From positions 62,001-126,000 of the forward strand of contig NCJL01000002.1 of assembly GCA_002278935.1 (NCBI GenBank): a DNA stretch of 64,000 nucleotides, given 5' to 3'. The number at the start of each line of letters is the position of its first letter. Within the stretch, counting starts at the first letter, position 1. This DNA comes from Gallionellales bacterium 39-52-133. Lineage in GTDB: Bacteria; Pseudomonadota; Gammaproteobacteria; Burkholderiales; Gallionellaceae. The notes under the pieces are model-generated. The model was not told where the DNA came from and made no database searches. It worked only from the letters and a program-made list of their open reading frames with translations. The position numbers and the translations under genes are program-made. Of this stretch, positions 7,966 through 16,236 are shown piece by piece.

Positions 7966-8295
7966 ATGGCATACGTAGTCAATGGTGTTGAACTGGAAAC
8001 TGATCCGGAGGGTTATTTGCTCGAGGCGGATCTTGGTGAAGAAGTGGTTAAAGTCATTGCTGCTGCCGAGGGTATTGAGTTGACCCAGAAGCACTGGGAT
8101 GTGCTTAACTATCTGCGCGACCAGTATCGCGAACACGGACACACGCCAAATTTCCGCAACATGCTGAAAGGCGTGCAGGAATTCTGGCCGGAAGCCGACA
8201 GCAAGGCCTTATATGACCTGTTCCCCACCGGCCCTGCCAAACAGGGTTGCAAAGTGGGCGGTCTGCCGCAGCCATTGGGCAAGGGCGGCTACTAA
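7966..8295 (+). CDS. DsrC-like protein lacking the penultimate cysteine
   Basis: 109 residues, DsrC/TusE family throughout (VNGVELETDPEGYLLE, then KHWDVLNYLRDQYREHG, then a C-terminal arm). The arm keeps the upstream cysteine (Cys95, KQGCKVGGLP), but the position of the penultimate catalytic cysteine is Lys106, and the protein ends LGKGGY. Canonical DsrC has both cysteines, TusE keeps only the penultimate one, and regulatory homologues have neither, so this single-cysteine form is unusual. It could not form the intramolecular disulfide or a DsrC trisulfide in the normal way. It has a clear GGAGATTGAAAG ribosome binding site. It lies 41 bp after the Cas6-like gene, on the strand opposite the true dsrC (2784-3119). 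Confidence 0.92.
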   Translation: MAYVVNGVELETDPEGYLLEADLGEEVVKVIAAAEGIELTQKHWDVLNYLRDQYREHGHTPNFRNMLKGVQEFWPEADSKALYDLFPTGPAKQGCKVGGLPQPLGKGGY

Positions 8296-8306
8296 GCTTT
8301 TTGCCG

Positions 8307-8350
8307 ACTGCCTGGTGATGTCGCCTTCATGGGCGATATCGCCAGGCAGT
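8307..8350 (+). terminator. Long hairpin after the DsrC-like gene
   Basis: A 19-bp stem (ACTGCCTGGTGATGTCGCC pairing with GGCGATATCGCCAGGCAGT through two G-U pairs) closes a 5- to 6-nt loop. The following sequence (TGTATTTTGG) has only a weak T tract. It lies between the DsrC-like gene and the next gene in the same direction, so it may be an attenuating terminator or an mRNA-stabilising or processing hairpin. Because a Cas6-like protein is encoded just upstream, it is also a candidate processing substrate, which is speculation. Confidence 0.55.
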
Positions 8351-8369
8351 TGTATTTTGGGAAATTGAA

Positions 8370-8963
8370 ATGCGTTCAAAAATTCGTGTAAAAAGCAGCT
8401 GGCATAAAGGTGATCGCAAGAAAACCCCGCAGGAAATTGCCGGCGCACTGGCATTTATCATCTGGCGTATCAGCGATAACACACTTAAAAATGTGCGCAA
8501 GGCCGATTTTGATATTGCCATTGGCCCGCAATACTTTGCATTCCTGCAAGAATTTTTGATTTTTCTGGTCATGGTTGCAGACCGGATTGTCTATACACAG
8601 CTGGGTGAAGATGATCGTATCGAATTTACCGGTGCGCTGGCCAATCGCGTGGCCGAGCATATGGCCGAAAATCAGGTTGAATGGCTGGGCGGCCCGCTGC
8701 GTGAATATAAAGACAGTTTTATTGACAGGCTTAACCAGCGTGCGGGCGAATATGCCGATTTTCACTACACCGGCGTGGAGACTTCCTTTTCTTTCATTCT
8801 GCATCTGGGGCAATGCATGCGCGATGTGGTGGATGAAAAGGATAAAACCTGGGTGGTCGATCAGATCATGGCAATCGAAGTGCCTGAATCCGTAGCCATG
8901 CTGGAGAAGGCAATGACGGGTCTGTTTGATGAAGTTGCGAAACCGGTCAGCGCGGCTGAATAG
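8370..8963 (+). CDS. Uncharacterised helical protein of the dsr-adjacent cassette
   Basis: 197 residues. No family was recognised. The N-terminus is basic (RSKIRVKSSWHKGDRKKT), followed by mostly helical sequence. One hydrophobic stretch (FAFLQEFLIFLVMVADRIVY, about residues 54-73) looks more like a buried amphipathic helix than a true membrane span. A single cysteine occurs in HLGQCMRDVV. It has a GGGAAA ribosome binding site. The position in a co-oriented cassette with the DsrC-like and Cas6-like genes suggests a linked function. Confidence 0.8.
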   Translation: MRSKIRVKSSWHKGDRKKTPQEIAGALAFIIWRISDNTLKNVRKADFDIAIGPQYFAFLQEFLIFLVMVADRIVYTQLGEDDRIEFTGALANRVAEHMAENQVEWLGGPLREYKDSFIDRLNQRAGEYADFHYTGVETSFSFILHLGQCMRDVVDEKDKTWVVDQIMAIEVPESVAMLEKAMTGLFDEVAKPVSAAE

Positions 8964-8993
8964 CCATTTACTTCTCCTTATTATTGGCTTGCC

Positions 8994-9872
8994 ATGTCAT
9001 CCCCCTACGATATAAACAACCTTTCCGCATACCAGCGCTGGCGCGAGCAGAAGCTTGAGCAGGCGCCTGCTCAAGCTTCTGACCTGATCGTGGAAGTTAA
9101 TGATCCGCTCAAGCTGAGCGGAAGTGAGCATGCAGCGTTGCTGGCGCTGTGCCGGCGCAGCAATATGGTGATCTATGCCGCGCGGCAGCATTCAGCCGAT
9201 AAAAATATTGCGCGCAAAGTGGGGTCGCAATTTGGCCTGGAAAACCTGGATGCGAACTGGCTGGCAGGTGAAGACGGTATTTCCGAAATCAAGGTCAGCA
9301 GTGCCAGTGACCCGTCGCGCCAGGCTTATATTCCCTATACCAACAAGCCGATCAAATGGCATACCGACGGTTATTACAACACGACCGAACATCGTATTCG
9401 CGGCATGTTGCTGCATTGCGTGCATAGTGCAGCAGCAGGCGGCGAAAATCGCCTGATGGATCACGAAATGGTTTATATGCAGATGCGCGATGAAAATCCC
9501 GAGTTTATCCGTGCGCTGAGTGCGCCGGATGTGATGACCATCCCTGCGCGTACCGATGACGACGGTGTGGCGCGCGCGGCCCAAAGCGGCCCGGTGTTTT
9601 CTGTCGACGGGCAGGGCAAGCTGCATATGCGTTACACCGCCAGAACCCGAAGCATTGAATGGAAGCAGGATGAATTGTCGCGCGCAGCCGTGGCGTTTCT
9701 AGAGCAACTGCTTGCGTCAGATTCCCCCTATATTTATCAGGCACGGCTGGAGTCGGGCATGGGGCTGTTGTGCAACAACGTGCTGCATGACCGTTCCGCT
9801 TTCAACGACAATCCGGATTCGCCACGCTTGCTGTATCGGGCGCGCTATTACGACCGAATCGCGGGAAGCTAG
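8994..9872 (+). CDS. TauD/TfdA-family Fe(II)/2-oxoglutarate dioxygenase
   Basis: 292 residues, TauD/TfdA family. The iron facial triad is visible as His123 and Asp125 (KWHTDGYY) and distal His265 (NNVLHDRSAF), with a 2-oxoglutarate-binding arginine close to the C-terminus (RLLYRARYYDR). These enzymes hydroxylate substrates such as taurine, alkyl sulfates or trimethyllysine-type compounds; the substrate here is unknown. It starts 30 bp after the previous gene, and the ribosome binding site is weak. A 34-bp perfect palindrome lies within its 5' end. It converges on dgkA with an 11-bp gap. Confidence 0.87.
   Translation: MSSPYDINNLSAYQRWREQKLEQAPAQASDLIVEVNDPLKLSGSEHAALLALCRRSNMVIYAARQHSADKNIARKVGSQFGLENLDANWLAGEDGISEIKVSSASDPSRQAYIPYTNKPIKWHTDGYYNTTEHRIRGMLLHCVHSAAAGGENRLMDHEMVYMQMRDENPEFIRALSAPDVMTIPARTDDDGVARAAQSGPVFSVDGQGKLHMRYTARTRSIEWKQDELSRAAVAFLEQLLASDSPYIYQARLESGMGLLCNNVLHDRSAFNDNPDSPRLLYRARYYDRIAGS
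9048..9081. repeat. 34-bp perfect palindrome inside the dioxygenase gene
   Basis: The 17-nt half site CAGAAGCTTGAGCAGGC is followed directly by its exact reverse complement, with no loop. It includes two AAGCTT sites and a central GGCGCC. It encodes residues Q19 to S29 of the dioxygenase. A perfect palindrome of this length in coding sequence is very unlikely by chance. Confidence 0.95.
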
Positions 9873-9882
9873 CGCGTATTCT

Positions 9883-10251
9883 CTAGGCGGTCAGTACCAG
9901 TCCCCACACCATTGCCACATTGATCAGGCTGACCAGCACAGCAGAGCTGCCGATATCCTTTGCGCGTTTGGCGAGGTCGTGATTTTCCAGTGAGATACGA
10001 TCAACCGTGGCCTCAATGGCCGAATTAATCAGCTCAATGATAATCACCAACAGCACGCTGCCTATCATCAGCGCTTTGCCAAGATGGCTAACGGGCAGCC
10101 ACAGCGCGAGTGGAATGAGAATAACGGCGAGATGAATTTCCTGGCGGAAAGCGTCTTCGTGTTTATAGGCTGCGCGAAAGCCGGCCAGAGAATAACCGAG
10201 AGCGTTCCATAGGCGTGTTAAACCGGTCTTGCCTTTATGCGGACTTTCCAC
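9883..10251 (-). CDS. dgkA: Diacylglycerol kinase
   Basis: 122 residues, the usual length of the small trimeric membrane kinase that recycles diacylglycerol to phosphatidic acid. The family signature is seen in AYKHEDAFRQEIH and in the catalytic segment IIELINSAIEATVDR, followed by a last membrane span. There are three hydrophobic segments. It lies 18 bp after tpx in the same direction. Confidence 0.96.
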   Translation of the reverse strand: MESPHKGKTGLTRLWNALGYSLAGFRAAYKHEDAFRQEIHLAVILIPLALWLPVSHLGKALMIGSVLLVIIIELINSAIEATVDRISLENHDLAKRAKDIGSSAVLVSLINVAMVWGLVLTA

Positions 10252-10269
10252 TGTGCTGATCCTTAAAAA

Positions 10270-10791
10270 TTATTTCAATGCCGAAAGTGCCGCATCGTAA
10301 TTGGGTTCCTGCTTGATCTCGCTCACCAGTTCGGCATGCAGCACGCGGTCATTTTCGTCCAATACCAGCACAGCGCGTGCGGTAACGCCGCTTAAAGCCG
10401 AGTCGGCAATTTTTACACCATAGTTGCGCATGAAATCGCGGCCGCGCATCAGTGACAGCGAGATGACATTGTTCAGGCCTTCAGCACCGCAGAAGCGCGC
10501 CATGGCAAAGGGCAGGTCGGCTGAAATAACCAGCACAACGGTATTCTCCAGCTTTTCGGCAGCTTCGTTAAATTTGCGTGTCGAGGCGGCGCACACTCCG
10601 GTATCCAGGCTGGGGACGATGTTCAGAATTTTGCGCTTGCCGGCAAAGTCCTTCAGCGCAACATCCTTCAGATCCTTGTCGACCAGCGTGAAAGCCGGTG
10701 CCGTTTGCCCAACCTTGGGAAATTCACCGAACAAGGTTATGGGTTCACCACCTAGTGTAACAGCGGTTTTGCTGGATTTTTCCTTGGTCAT
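10270..10791 (-). CDS. tpx: Thiol peroxidase Tpx
   Basis: 173 residues, atypical 2-Cys peroxiredoxin that reduces lipid and other hydroperoxides with thioredoxin. The peroxidatic cysteine is Cys67 ([10 protein letters not shown]) and the resolving cysteine is Cys101 (ARFCGAEG). The open frame extends to 10860, but the ATG at 10791 ([15 protein letters not shown]) has an AGAGAA site and gives the family length. The 34 bp to gcvP suggest possible readthrough from the glycine cleavage operon. Confidence 0.95.
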   Translation of the reverse strand: MTKEKSSKTAVTLGGEPITLFGEFPKVGQTAPAFTLVDKDLKDVALKDFAGKRKILNIVPSLDTGVCAASTRKFNEAAEKLENTVVLVISADLPFAMARFCGAEGLNNVISLSLMRGRDFMRNYGVKIADSALSGVTARAVLVLDENDRVLHAELVSEIKQEPNYDAALSALK

Positions 10792-10825
10792 TTTATTCTC
10801 TTTGTATTGGATGAAAGTGCGCTGT

Positions 10826-13687
10826 TTATTCTGCGTAGGATTCAATCGGCGGACAGGCACAAATCAGATTCTTGTCGCCGCGCACGTTGTCGATACGTCC
10901 CACGCTGGGCCAGAATTTGTTGTCGCGTACCCAGTGTAACGGATAAACCGCTTTCTCCCTGGAGTAACCTCTGCTCCAGTTGTCGGCGATCACTGATTTT
11001 GCGGTATGCGGTGCATTTTTTAATACATTGTCCTGCTTGTCCGCCTTGCCGGAAATAATCTCGTCGATTTCGCCGCGTATCGCAATCATCGCGGAACAGA
11101 AGCGATCCAGCTCCTGTTTCGATTCGCTCTCGGTCGGCTCCACCATCAGCGTGTCGGCCACGGGGAAAGAAACGGTGGGTGCGTGATAGCCATAGTCCAT
11201 CAGGCGCTTGGCGATATCGCCCACTTCCACGCCGCCATCGCGTTTGAATTCGGCGCAGGCCAGTATCATCTCGTGCGCGCAACGGCCATTTTTGCCGCTG
11301 TACAAAGTGGGGTAATGGTCTTTCAGCGATTCCTTGATATAGTTCGCATTGAGGATCGCGATTTTGGTGGCTTCGGTCACGCCGTTGCCGCCCAGCATTT
11401 TGATATAGCCATAGGAAATCAGCAGGATCAGCGCGCTGCCGTAAGGTGCTGCCGATACCGCGTGGATGCCCTGCTCACCGCCGGTTTTAACCACCGCGTG
11501 TGAAGGCAGGAAAGGCACCAGATGTTTTGCCACGCCGATCGGGCCCATGCCAGGGCCGCCACCGCCATGGGGAATGGCAAAAGTTTTATGCAGGTTGAGG
11601 TGGCACACGTCCGCACCGATATTGCCGGGGCTGGTGAGGCCAACCTGCGCATTCATGTTGGCGCCGTCCATATACACCTGGCCCCCGTTTGCATGAATAA
11701 TCCCGGTGATCTCGCTGATGCTTTCCTCATACACACCGTGGGTGCTGGGGTAGGTGACCATCAGGCAGGACAGGTCGTTTTTGTGTTCCTCGGCTTTCGC
11801 GCGCAGATCGTCCACATCGATATTGCCGTTCTTGTCGCATTTAACCAGCACGATTTTCATGCCGCACATTGCCGCAGAAGCCGGGTTGGTACCGTGTGCG
11901 GAAGTCGGGATTAGCGCAATATTGCGATGCGCATCGCCGCGCGACTGATGGTAAGCCTGTATTACCAGCAATCCTGCGTACTCGCCCTGCGCGCCGCTGT
12001 TGGGCTGGAAACTCATCTTGGCAAAGCCGGTAATCTCGCTCAGCGCGCGATCAAGCTCGGCAATCACTTCATGGAAACCCGCCACCTGCTCAAACGGCAC
12101 AAAGGGATGCAGGTTGGCAAATTCAGGCCAGGTGATCGGCAGCAGTTCGGAGGCGGCATTCAGCTTCATGGTGCACGAGCCTAGCGAAATCATCGAGTGC
12201 GTCAGCGACAGATCCTTGTTCTCCAGACGCTTGATGTAACGCATCATTTCCGATTCGGAATGATAGGTATTGAATACCGGGTGCTGCAGGATGGCGGATG
12301 CTCGCGTTTTGATCAGCGCGCTCTGCTTGAAAATTTGATCTTCTGTGACTTTAGTCGCAGCCTTGCCCATAGCCTTGGCAAAGACTTCGATGATCGCATT
12401 CAGGTCGTCCGCATCGGTGGTTTGATCTACAGCCAGCGTGATCGCGTTATCAAGATAACGGAAGTTGATCTGTGCGGCTTCGGCCAGCGCGCGGATTTTT
12501 GCATTGTCGGTGCCGCTGATTTTGATGGTGTCGAAAAACACGCCATCGTCAATTTTGTAGCCGAGTTTTTTCAGTTCTGCGGCCAGCGCGATCGCGGAGA
12601 AATGCACCTGCTGCGCAATGCCTTTCAAACCCTGCGGACCGTGATACACGCCGTACATGCTGGCCATGATGGCGAGCAAAGCCTGCGCGGTGCAGATGTT
12701 GGATGTCGCCTTGTCGCGGCGAATATGCTGCTCGCGCGTCTGCAGCGCCATGCGCAAAGCCTGGTTGCCGTCGGCATCGACCGACACGCCGATAATGCGG
12801 CCTGGCATGGTGCGCTTGTAGGCATCCTTGCACGCGAAAAATGCCGCATGCGGGCCGCCGTAGCCCATGGGCACGCCAAAGCGCTGCGTGTTGCCCACCA
12901 CCACATCGGCGCCCCATTCGCCCGGCGGCGTCAGCAATACCAGGCTCAGCAAATCAGCGGCCACGGCAATTGAAGTGCCGTTGGCTTTTGCCTTGGCAAC
13001 GAAGTCGGCGTAGTCGTGCACCTTGCCATCCGCAGTCGGATATTGCAGCAGTGCGCCGTAAATGGTGGCGTCCAGTTTTGCAGTTTTGAAATCGCCGATC
13101 AGCAGCTCGATGCCCATCGGTGTTGAACGGGTCTTCAGCAGGTCTATGGTCTGCGGCAAGCACTCGTGCGACACGAAGAATTTATTGGCGCCTTTGTCGG
13201 CTGCATCGCGCGAGCGGTTGTTGTACAGCATCGCCATCGCTTCCGCCGCGGCAGTGCCCTCGTCCAGCAAGGAGGCATTGGCGATTTCCATGCCAGTCAG
13301 ATCCATGATCATGGTCTGGAAATTCAGCAGGGCTTCCAGACGGCCCTGTGAAATTTCGGCCTGATACGGCGTGTACGCGGAATACCAGCCGGGGTTTTCC
13401 AGAATATTGCGCTGGATCACCGCGGGCAGAATGGTGTTGGCATAACCGAGACCGATATAGGTTTTGAACACCTTGTTCTTTGCCGCAATCGCGCGCAAAT
13501 GTTTGTGGTACTGATACTCGCTCAGGCCACCGGGTAAATTTAATGGCTGCTTTAAACGGATGGAGGCGGGCACGGTTTGCGCAATGAGTTCATCGACGGA
13601 ACTGGCGCCGATTTTTTCCAGCATTGCAGCGATATCGGCAGCGCGCGGGCCGTTGTGGCGGTTTACAAATTGATCGGTGGTTATCAT
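10826..13687 (-). CDS. gcvP: Glycine dehydrogenase (decarboxylating), P protein
   Basis: 953 residues, full-length fused P protein of the glycine cleavage system. It decarboxylates glycine and loads the aminomethyl group on lipoylated GcvH. The N-terminal half has the FVNRHNGP start. The C-terminal half carries the PLP lysine motif [20 protein letters not shown]. It is the last gene of gcvT-gcvH-gcvP, separated from gcvH by a 117-bp gap that contains an AT-rich dispersed repeat and an imperfect inverted repeat. Confidence 0.98.
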   Translation of the reverse strand: MITTDQFVNRHNGPRAADIAAMLEKIGASSVDELIAQTVPASIRLKQPLNLPGGLSEYQYHKHLRAIAAKNKVFKTYIGLGYANTILPAVIQRNILENPGWYSAYTPYQAEISQGRLEALLNFQTMIMDLTGMEIANASLLDEGTAAAEAMAMLYNNRSRDAADKGANKFFVSHECLPQTIDLLKTRSTPMGIELLIGDFKTAKLDATIYGALLQYPTADGKVHDYADFVAKAKANGTSIAVAADLLSLVLLTPPGEWGADVVVGNTQRFGVPMGYGGPHAAFFACKDAYKRTMPGRIIGVSVDADGNQALRMALQTREQHIRRDKATSNICTAQALLAIMASMYGVYHGPQGLKGIAQQVHFSAIALAAELKKLGYKIDDGVFFDTIKISGTDNAKIRALAEAAQINFRYLDNAITLAVDQTTDADDLNAIIEVFAKAMGKAATKVTEDQIFKQSALIKTRASAILQHPVFNTYHSESEMMRYIKRLENKDLSLTHSMISLGSCTMKLNAASELLPITWPEFANLHPFVPFEQVAGFHEVIAELDRALSEITGFAKMSFQPNSGAQGEYAGLLVIQAYHQSRGDAHRNIALIPTSAHGTNPASAAMCGMKIVLVKCDKNGNIDVDDLRAKAEEHKNDLSCLMVTYPSTHGVYEESISEITGIIHANGGQVYMDGANMNAQVGLTSPGNIGADVCHLNLHKTFAIPHGGGGPGMGPIGVAKHLVPFLPSHAVVKTGGEQGIHAVSAAPYGSALILLISYGYIKMLGGNGVTEATKIAILNANYIKESLKDHYPTLYSGKNGRCAHEMILACAEFKRDGGVEVGDIAKRLMDYGYHAPTVSFPVADTLMVEPTESESKQELDRFCSAMIAIRGEIDEIISGKADKQDNVLKNAPHTAKSVIADNWSRGYSREKAVYPLHWVRDNKFWPSVGRIDNVRGDKNLICACPPIESYAE

Positions 13688-13698
13688 TAGAGGCTCTT

Positions 13699-13725
13699 AA
13701 AATATTCAATATAATCAAAGACTTA
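13699..13725 (+). repeat. AT-rich dispersed repeat, copy 1
   Basis: It begins AAAATATTCAATATAATCAA and continues AGACTTA. The segment AATCAAAGACTTA fits the IHF consensus WATCAANNNNTTR. It lies 11 bp upstream of the gcvP start codon. Confidence 0.85.
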
Positions 13726-13804
13726 CGTATATTCATCAATACGCTGGCGCAGCCCAGTCCAGCTGCGTTTCATACAACTACGCAGCGGCGACAGACTGCG
13801 GTAT

Positions 13805-14149
13805 TCAGCGTATCAATAAAGACGCGGACTTATCCGGCTTCATCTTGAACAGCCATGCGCTGTAAGGATCGGCGTTGATTTTCTCGGGCTCGCTGGTCAG
13901 TTCTTCATTAAACGCGGTCACCACGCCGGCAACCGGCGCGTAGATATCGGCTGCGGCCTTGACCGATTCAACCACGGCACATTCTTCTTTGGCCTTTAGC
14001 TTGCGGCCCACTTCCGGGCTTTCCACAAACACCATATCGCCCAGCAATTCCTGTGCGTGTTGTGTAATGCCCACGGTGATGCTGCCGTCGGCTTCTGTTT
14101 TTACCCATTCGTGGGAGGCGGTGTATTTAAGATCAGCAGGATTACTCAT
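13805..14149 (-). CDS. gcvH: Glycine cleavage system H protein, C-terminus apparently shortened
   Basis: 114 residues; the family is normally 125-130. The lipoylated lysine is Lys64 in [15 protein letters not shown]. The fold is complete up to [13 protein letters not shown], then the protein ends SLLIR with TGA. In-frame codons after the TGA read IPQSVAAA followed by TAG, which resembles a typical YxSVAAA tail. The adjacent intergenic region holds an inverted repeat (13732-13826) and an AT-rich dispersed repeat, so the tail may have been altered by an insertion or a nonsense change. The lipoyl domain is intact, so activity is still likely. Confidence 0.93.
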   Translation of the reverse strand: MSNPADLKYTASHEWVKTEADGSITVGITQHAQELLGDMVFVESPEVGRKLKAKEECAVVESVKAAADIYAPVAGVVTAFNEELTSEPEKINADPYSAWLFKMKPDKSASLLIR

Positions 14150-14177
14150 GATTTTTTCCCTTATTCAAAATATAAAA

Positions 14178-15260
14178 TTAAACCAAACCTTTGCCGTTGC
14201 GCACAAAGGGATATTTCACCACTTTGGCATTTAGTAACTTGTCGCGTACGGAAACTTGCACCGTGTCGCCAATTTGCACCGCCGCAGGAATGCGCGCCAG
14301 TGCGATGGAGAGATTGAGCGATGGCGAGAAGCTGCCGCTGGTGATTTCGCCGTCGCCGTGGCTGCTTTTTACCACCTGATGATCGCGCAGCACGCCCCTG
14401 TCCTGCAGCACCAGACCCACCAGTTTGCGTGTCGGTGGATGGGCGAGCAAGGCAGCTTTGCCGATAAAATCGCGTTCGCTCTTCAGGTCTACCGTCCAGG
14501 CCAGACCGGCTTCGAGCGGGCTGATCGTGTCATCCATATCATGGCCGTACAGATTCATGCCTGCCTCCAGACGCAGGGTGTCGCGCGCGCCAAGGCCGAT
14601 GGGTTTGACGCCGGCCTTGCTCAGCGCTTCCCAGAAAAACGCCGCTGCCTGATTGGGCAGCATGATTTCAAAACCGTCTTCGCCGGTATAGCCGGTGCGC
14701 GCGACAAACATCGTGCCCATATTGACCGCGGTAAACGGCTTCAGACTTTCGGCAAGATTCTGCAAGCCGGGCATGGCCTGCCACAGTTTGGCTGCGGCTT
14801 GCGGGCCCTGTATGGCTATCATCGCCAGATCGGTGCGCGATTTGATGGCCAGCTTGGGTGCATGGACCGCAGCCTGCTCTTTCATCCATGCAATGTCATT
14901 GTCCGCGGTTCCCGCATTGACCACGATGCGGAACATTTTCTCATTGATGAAATACACGATCAGGTCGTCGATCACGCCGCCTGCGGGATTCAGCATGCAG
15001 GAATAAAGCGCGCGTCCGCTGCTCTGTAATTTGTCGACATTATTGGCCAGCAGGTAGCGCAGAAAATCGCGCACGCCGTCACCTTCCATATCCACCACGC
15101 GCATATGCGACACATCGAACATGCCGGCGTCGGTGCGCACCTGGTTGTGTTCTTCAAGCTGCGAGCCATAATGCAGCGGCATATCCCAGCCGCCAAAATC
15201 AACCATTTTTGCGCCCATCGCGCGGTGTGCGGCATTGAGAGGAGTTGTCTGCAGAGTCAT
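14178..15260 (-). CDS. gcvT: Aminomethyltransferase, T protein of glycine cleavage
   Basis: 360 residues. It transfers the methylene group from aminomethyl-GcvH to tetrahydrofolate and releases ammonia. It starts [29 protein letters not shown], and the C-terminal GCV_T domain follows (FVRNGKGLV end). The frame is open through the upstream riboswitch to 15404, but the ATG at 15260 follows the riboswitch terminator and has a GGAAAG site, so it is the start. It is the first gene of gcvTHP and is controlled by the glycine riboswitch. Confidence 0.97.
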   Translation of the reverse strand: MTLQTTPLNAAHRAMGAKMVDFGGWDMPLHYGSQLEEHNQVRTDAGMFDVSHMRVVDMEGDGVRDFLRYLLANNVDKLQSSGRALYSCMLNPAGGVIDDLIVYFINEKMFRIVVNAGTADNDIAWMKEQAAVHAPKLAIKSRTDLAMIAIQGPQAAAKLWQAMPGLQNLAESLKPFTAVNMGTMFVARTGYTGEDGFEIMLPNQAAAFFWEALSKAGVKPIGLGARDTLRLEAGMNLYGHDMDDTISPLEAGLAWTVDLKSERDFIGKAALLAHPPTRKLVGLVLQDRGVLRDHQVVKSSHGDGEITSGSFSPSLNLSIALARIPAAVQIGDTVQVSVRDKLLNAKVVKYPFVRNGKGLV

Positions 15261-15279
15261 CGTTTTCTTTCCAAGAAAT

Positions 15280-15311
15280 AAAAAAGGCGCAGCAGAAAAA
15301 TCTGCTGCGCC
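15280..15311 (-). terminator. Intrinsic terminator of the glycine riboswitch expression platform
   Basis: On the minus strand the stem GGCGCAGCAGA/TCTGCTGCGCC is followed by a run of six T. It lies directly after the second glycine aptamer and before gcvT. Together with the aptamers it gives transcriptional control of gcvTHP by glycine. Confidence 0.9.
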
Positions 15312-15484
15312 CCATCTGTCCTTTGTACCTGAGAGATTACAGCTGCGCTGTGTGCCCCTTCGGTGGTTACATTTGTAACACTCTCCAGATTTGCCTGATT
15401 CCAACGGTTCATGAGCCTGAGCGGTTACGGGTGTTGCGCCTTCGGCGGTGCGCCCAAATACAGGGCTGCACGCTCTCCCATTGG
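15311..15484 (-). ncRNA. Tandem glycine riboswitch
   Basis: Read on the minus strand, two successive aptamers show the conserved core pattern. The first has GGGAGAGCGTGC, then CCGAAGGCGCAA and CGCTCAGGC. The second has CTGGAGAGTGT, then CCGAAGGGGC, CTCTCAGGTA and AGGACAGATGGGG. A rho-independent terminator follows at once and then gcvT. The arrangement is that of the known gcvT-element glycine sensor, which turns on glycine cleavage when glycine is abundant. Confidence 0.95.
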
Positions 15485-15617
15485 TCTGAACGGCAAGGCG
15501 TGACTATACCGGAAGTTGGGGGAAGGCGGCAAGAATCCGCAAGCTCGCGAGTCAGGAGCTCTATTAATCAATGAGATAAAGTTATAGATGCTGATATTGC
15601 CGGAAATTTACAATGCG

Positions 15618-15646
15618 TTGCACGGCATAACGGGATGCGTTATAGT
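15618..15646 (+). promoter_or_regulatory. Promoter and operator of higBA
   Basis: TTGCAC (15618-15623) and TATAGT (15641-15646) are spaced 17 bp. A perfect inverted repeat ATAACG-ggatg-CGTTAT (15627-15643) overlaps the -10 box and is a likely operator for the antitoxin. The predicted start of transcription coincides with the toxin ATG at 15652, so the message may be leaderless. Confidence 0.6.
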
Positions 15647-15651
15647 GTTGC

Positions 15652-15933
15652 ATGATTATTGAGTTTGCATCCAGAGAGACCGAAAAAATCTGGCGAGGCG
15701 AAGTGTCTCGTAAATTGCCGCGTGATATCCAGCAGATCGCTTTGCGCAAACTATTCATGCTCGACAAGGCGCAGGGATTAAATGACCTGAGAATTCCTCC
15801 AGCCAACCGGCTTGAAGCATTAAAAAACGATCGGAAAGGGCAGTACAGCATACGTATCAATGATCAGTGGCGAGTCTGTTTTGTATGGACCGATCATGGC
15901 CCGACTGCCGTTGAAATAGTTGATTACCATTAA
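15652..15933 (+). CDS. higB: HigB-type toxin (RelE/ParE superfamily)
   Basis: 93 residues, typical HigB length. The family pattern is seen in SRKLPRDIQQIALRKLFMLDKA, LEALKNDRKGQYSIRINDQWRVCFVW and the final VEIVDYH. These toxins are ribosome-dependent mRNA endonucleases. The start codon lies 6 bp after the predicted -10 box, and no ribosome binding site can be seen. The antitoxin gene follows immediately. Confidence 0.93.
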   Translation: MIIEFASRETEKIWRGEVSRKLPRDIQQIALRKLFMLDKAQGLNDLRIPPANRLEALKNDRKGQYSIRINDQWRVCFVWTDHGPTAVEIVDYH

Positions 15934-15943
15934 GGAGATGGGC

Positions 15944-16234
15944 ATGGAAAAATTACACAACATTCACCCCGGCGAGATTCTACTCGAGGAATTCCTGCGG
16001 CCCATGGAAATTAGCCAGACCAGGCTGGCCAATTCAATAGGCGTGCCACCGCGTCGTATCAATGAAATTGTGCTGGGAAAGCGTGGCATTACTGCCGATA
16101 CCGCATTGCGCCTCGCCAAGGTTTTTGGCACCTCAGTTCAATTCTGGATGGGCTTGCAGGATGAATATGAGTTGCGTGAGGCACGCATTGATATTGAAGA
16201 TCAGCTCAAGCATATGTTGCCAATTGCGGCATAG
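15944..16234 (+). CDS. higA: HigA-type antitoxin, helix-turn-helix protein
   Basis: 96 residues from MEKLHNIHPGEILLEEFL. An HTH of the XRE type is seen in SQTRLANSIGVPPRRINEIVLGKRGI. The frame also has an ATG at 15920 overlapping the toxin gene, but the ATG at 15944 has an AAGGAGATGGGC site at the right distance. It neutralises HigB and probably represses the operon through the inverted repeat at 15627-15643. Confidence 0.93.
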   Translation: MEKLHNIHPGEILLEEFLRPMEISQTRLANSIGVPPRRINEIVLGKRGITADTALRLAKVFGTSVQFWMGLQDEYELREARIDIEDQLKHMLPIAA

Positions 16235-16236
16235 CC

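Noticed and set aside
6687-9000. CRISPR array near the Cas6-like gene
   Set aside because: I looked for regularly spaced direct repeats on both strands and saw none, and there are no other cas genes.
12197-12973. Open frame on the plus strand opposite gcvP (258 codons)
   Set aside because: It is a mirror of the gcvP codon pattern and shows no domain or start signal.
13760-13830. Frameshift restoring a longer GcvH tail in another frame
   Set aside because: The +1 frame gives [13 protein letters not shown], which fits the family no better than the in-frame tail after the TGA, so no frameshift is claimed.
15261-15404. N-terminal extension of gcvT through the riboswitch
   Set aside because: The frame stays open, but the sequence is the glycine aptamer and terminator, and the family start and ribosome binding site are at 15260.
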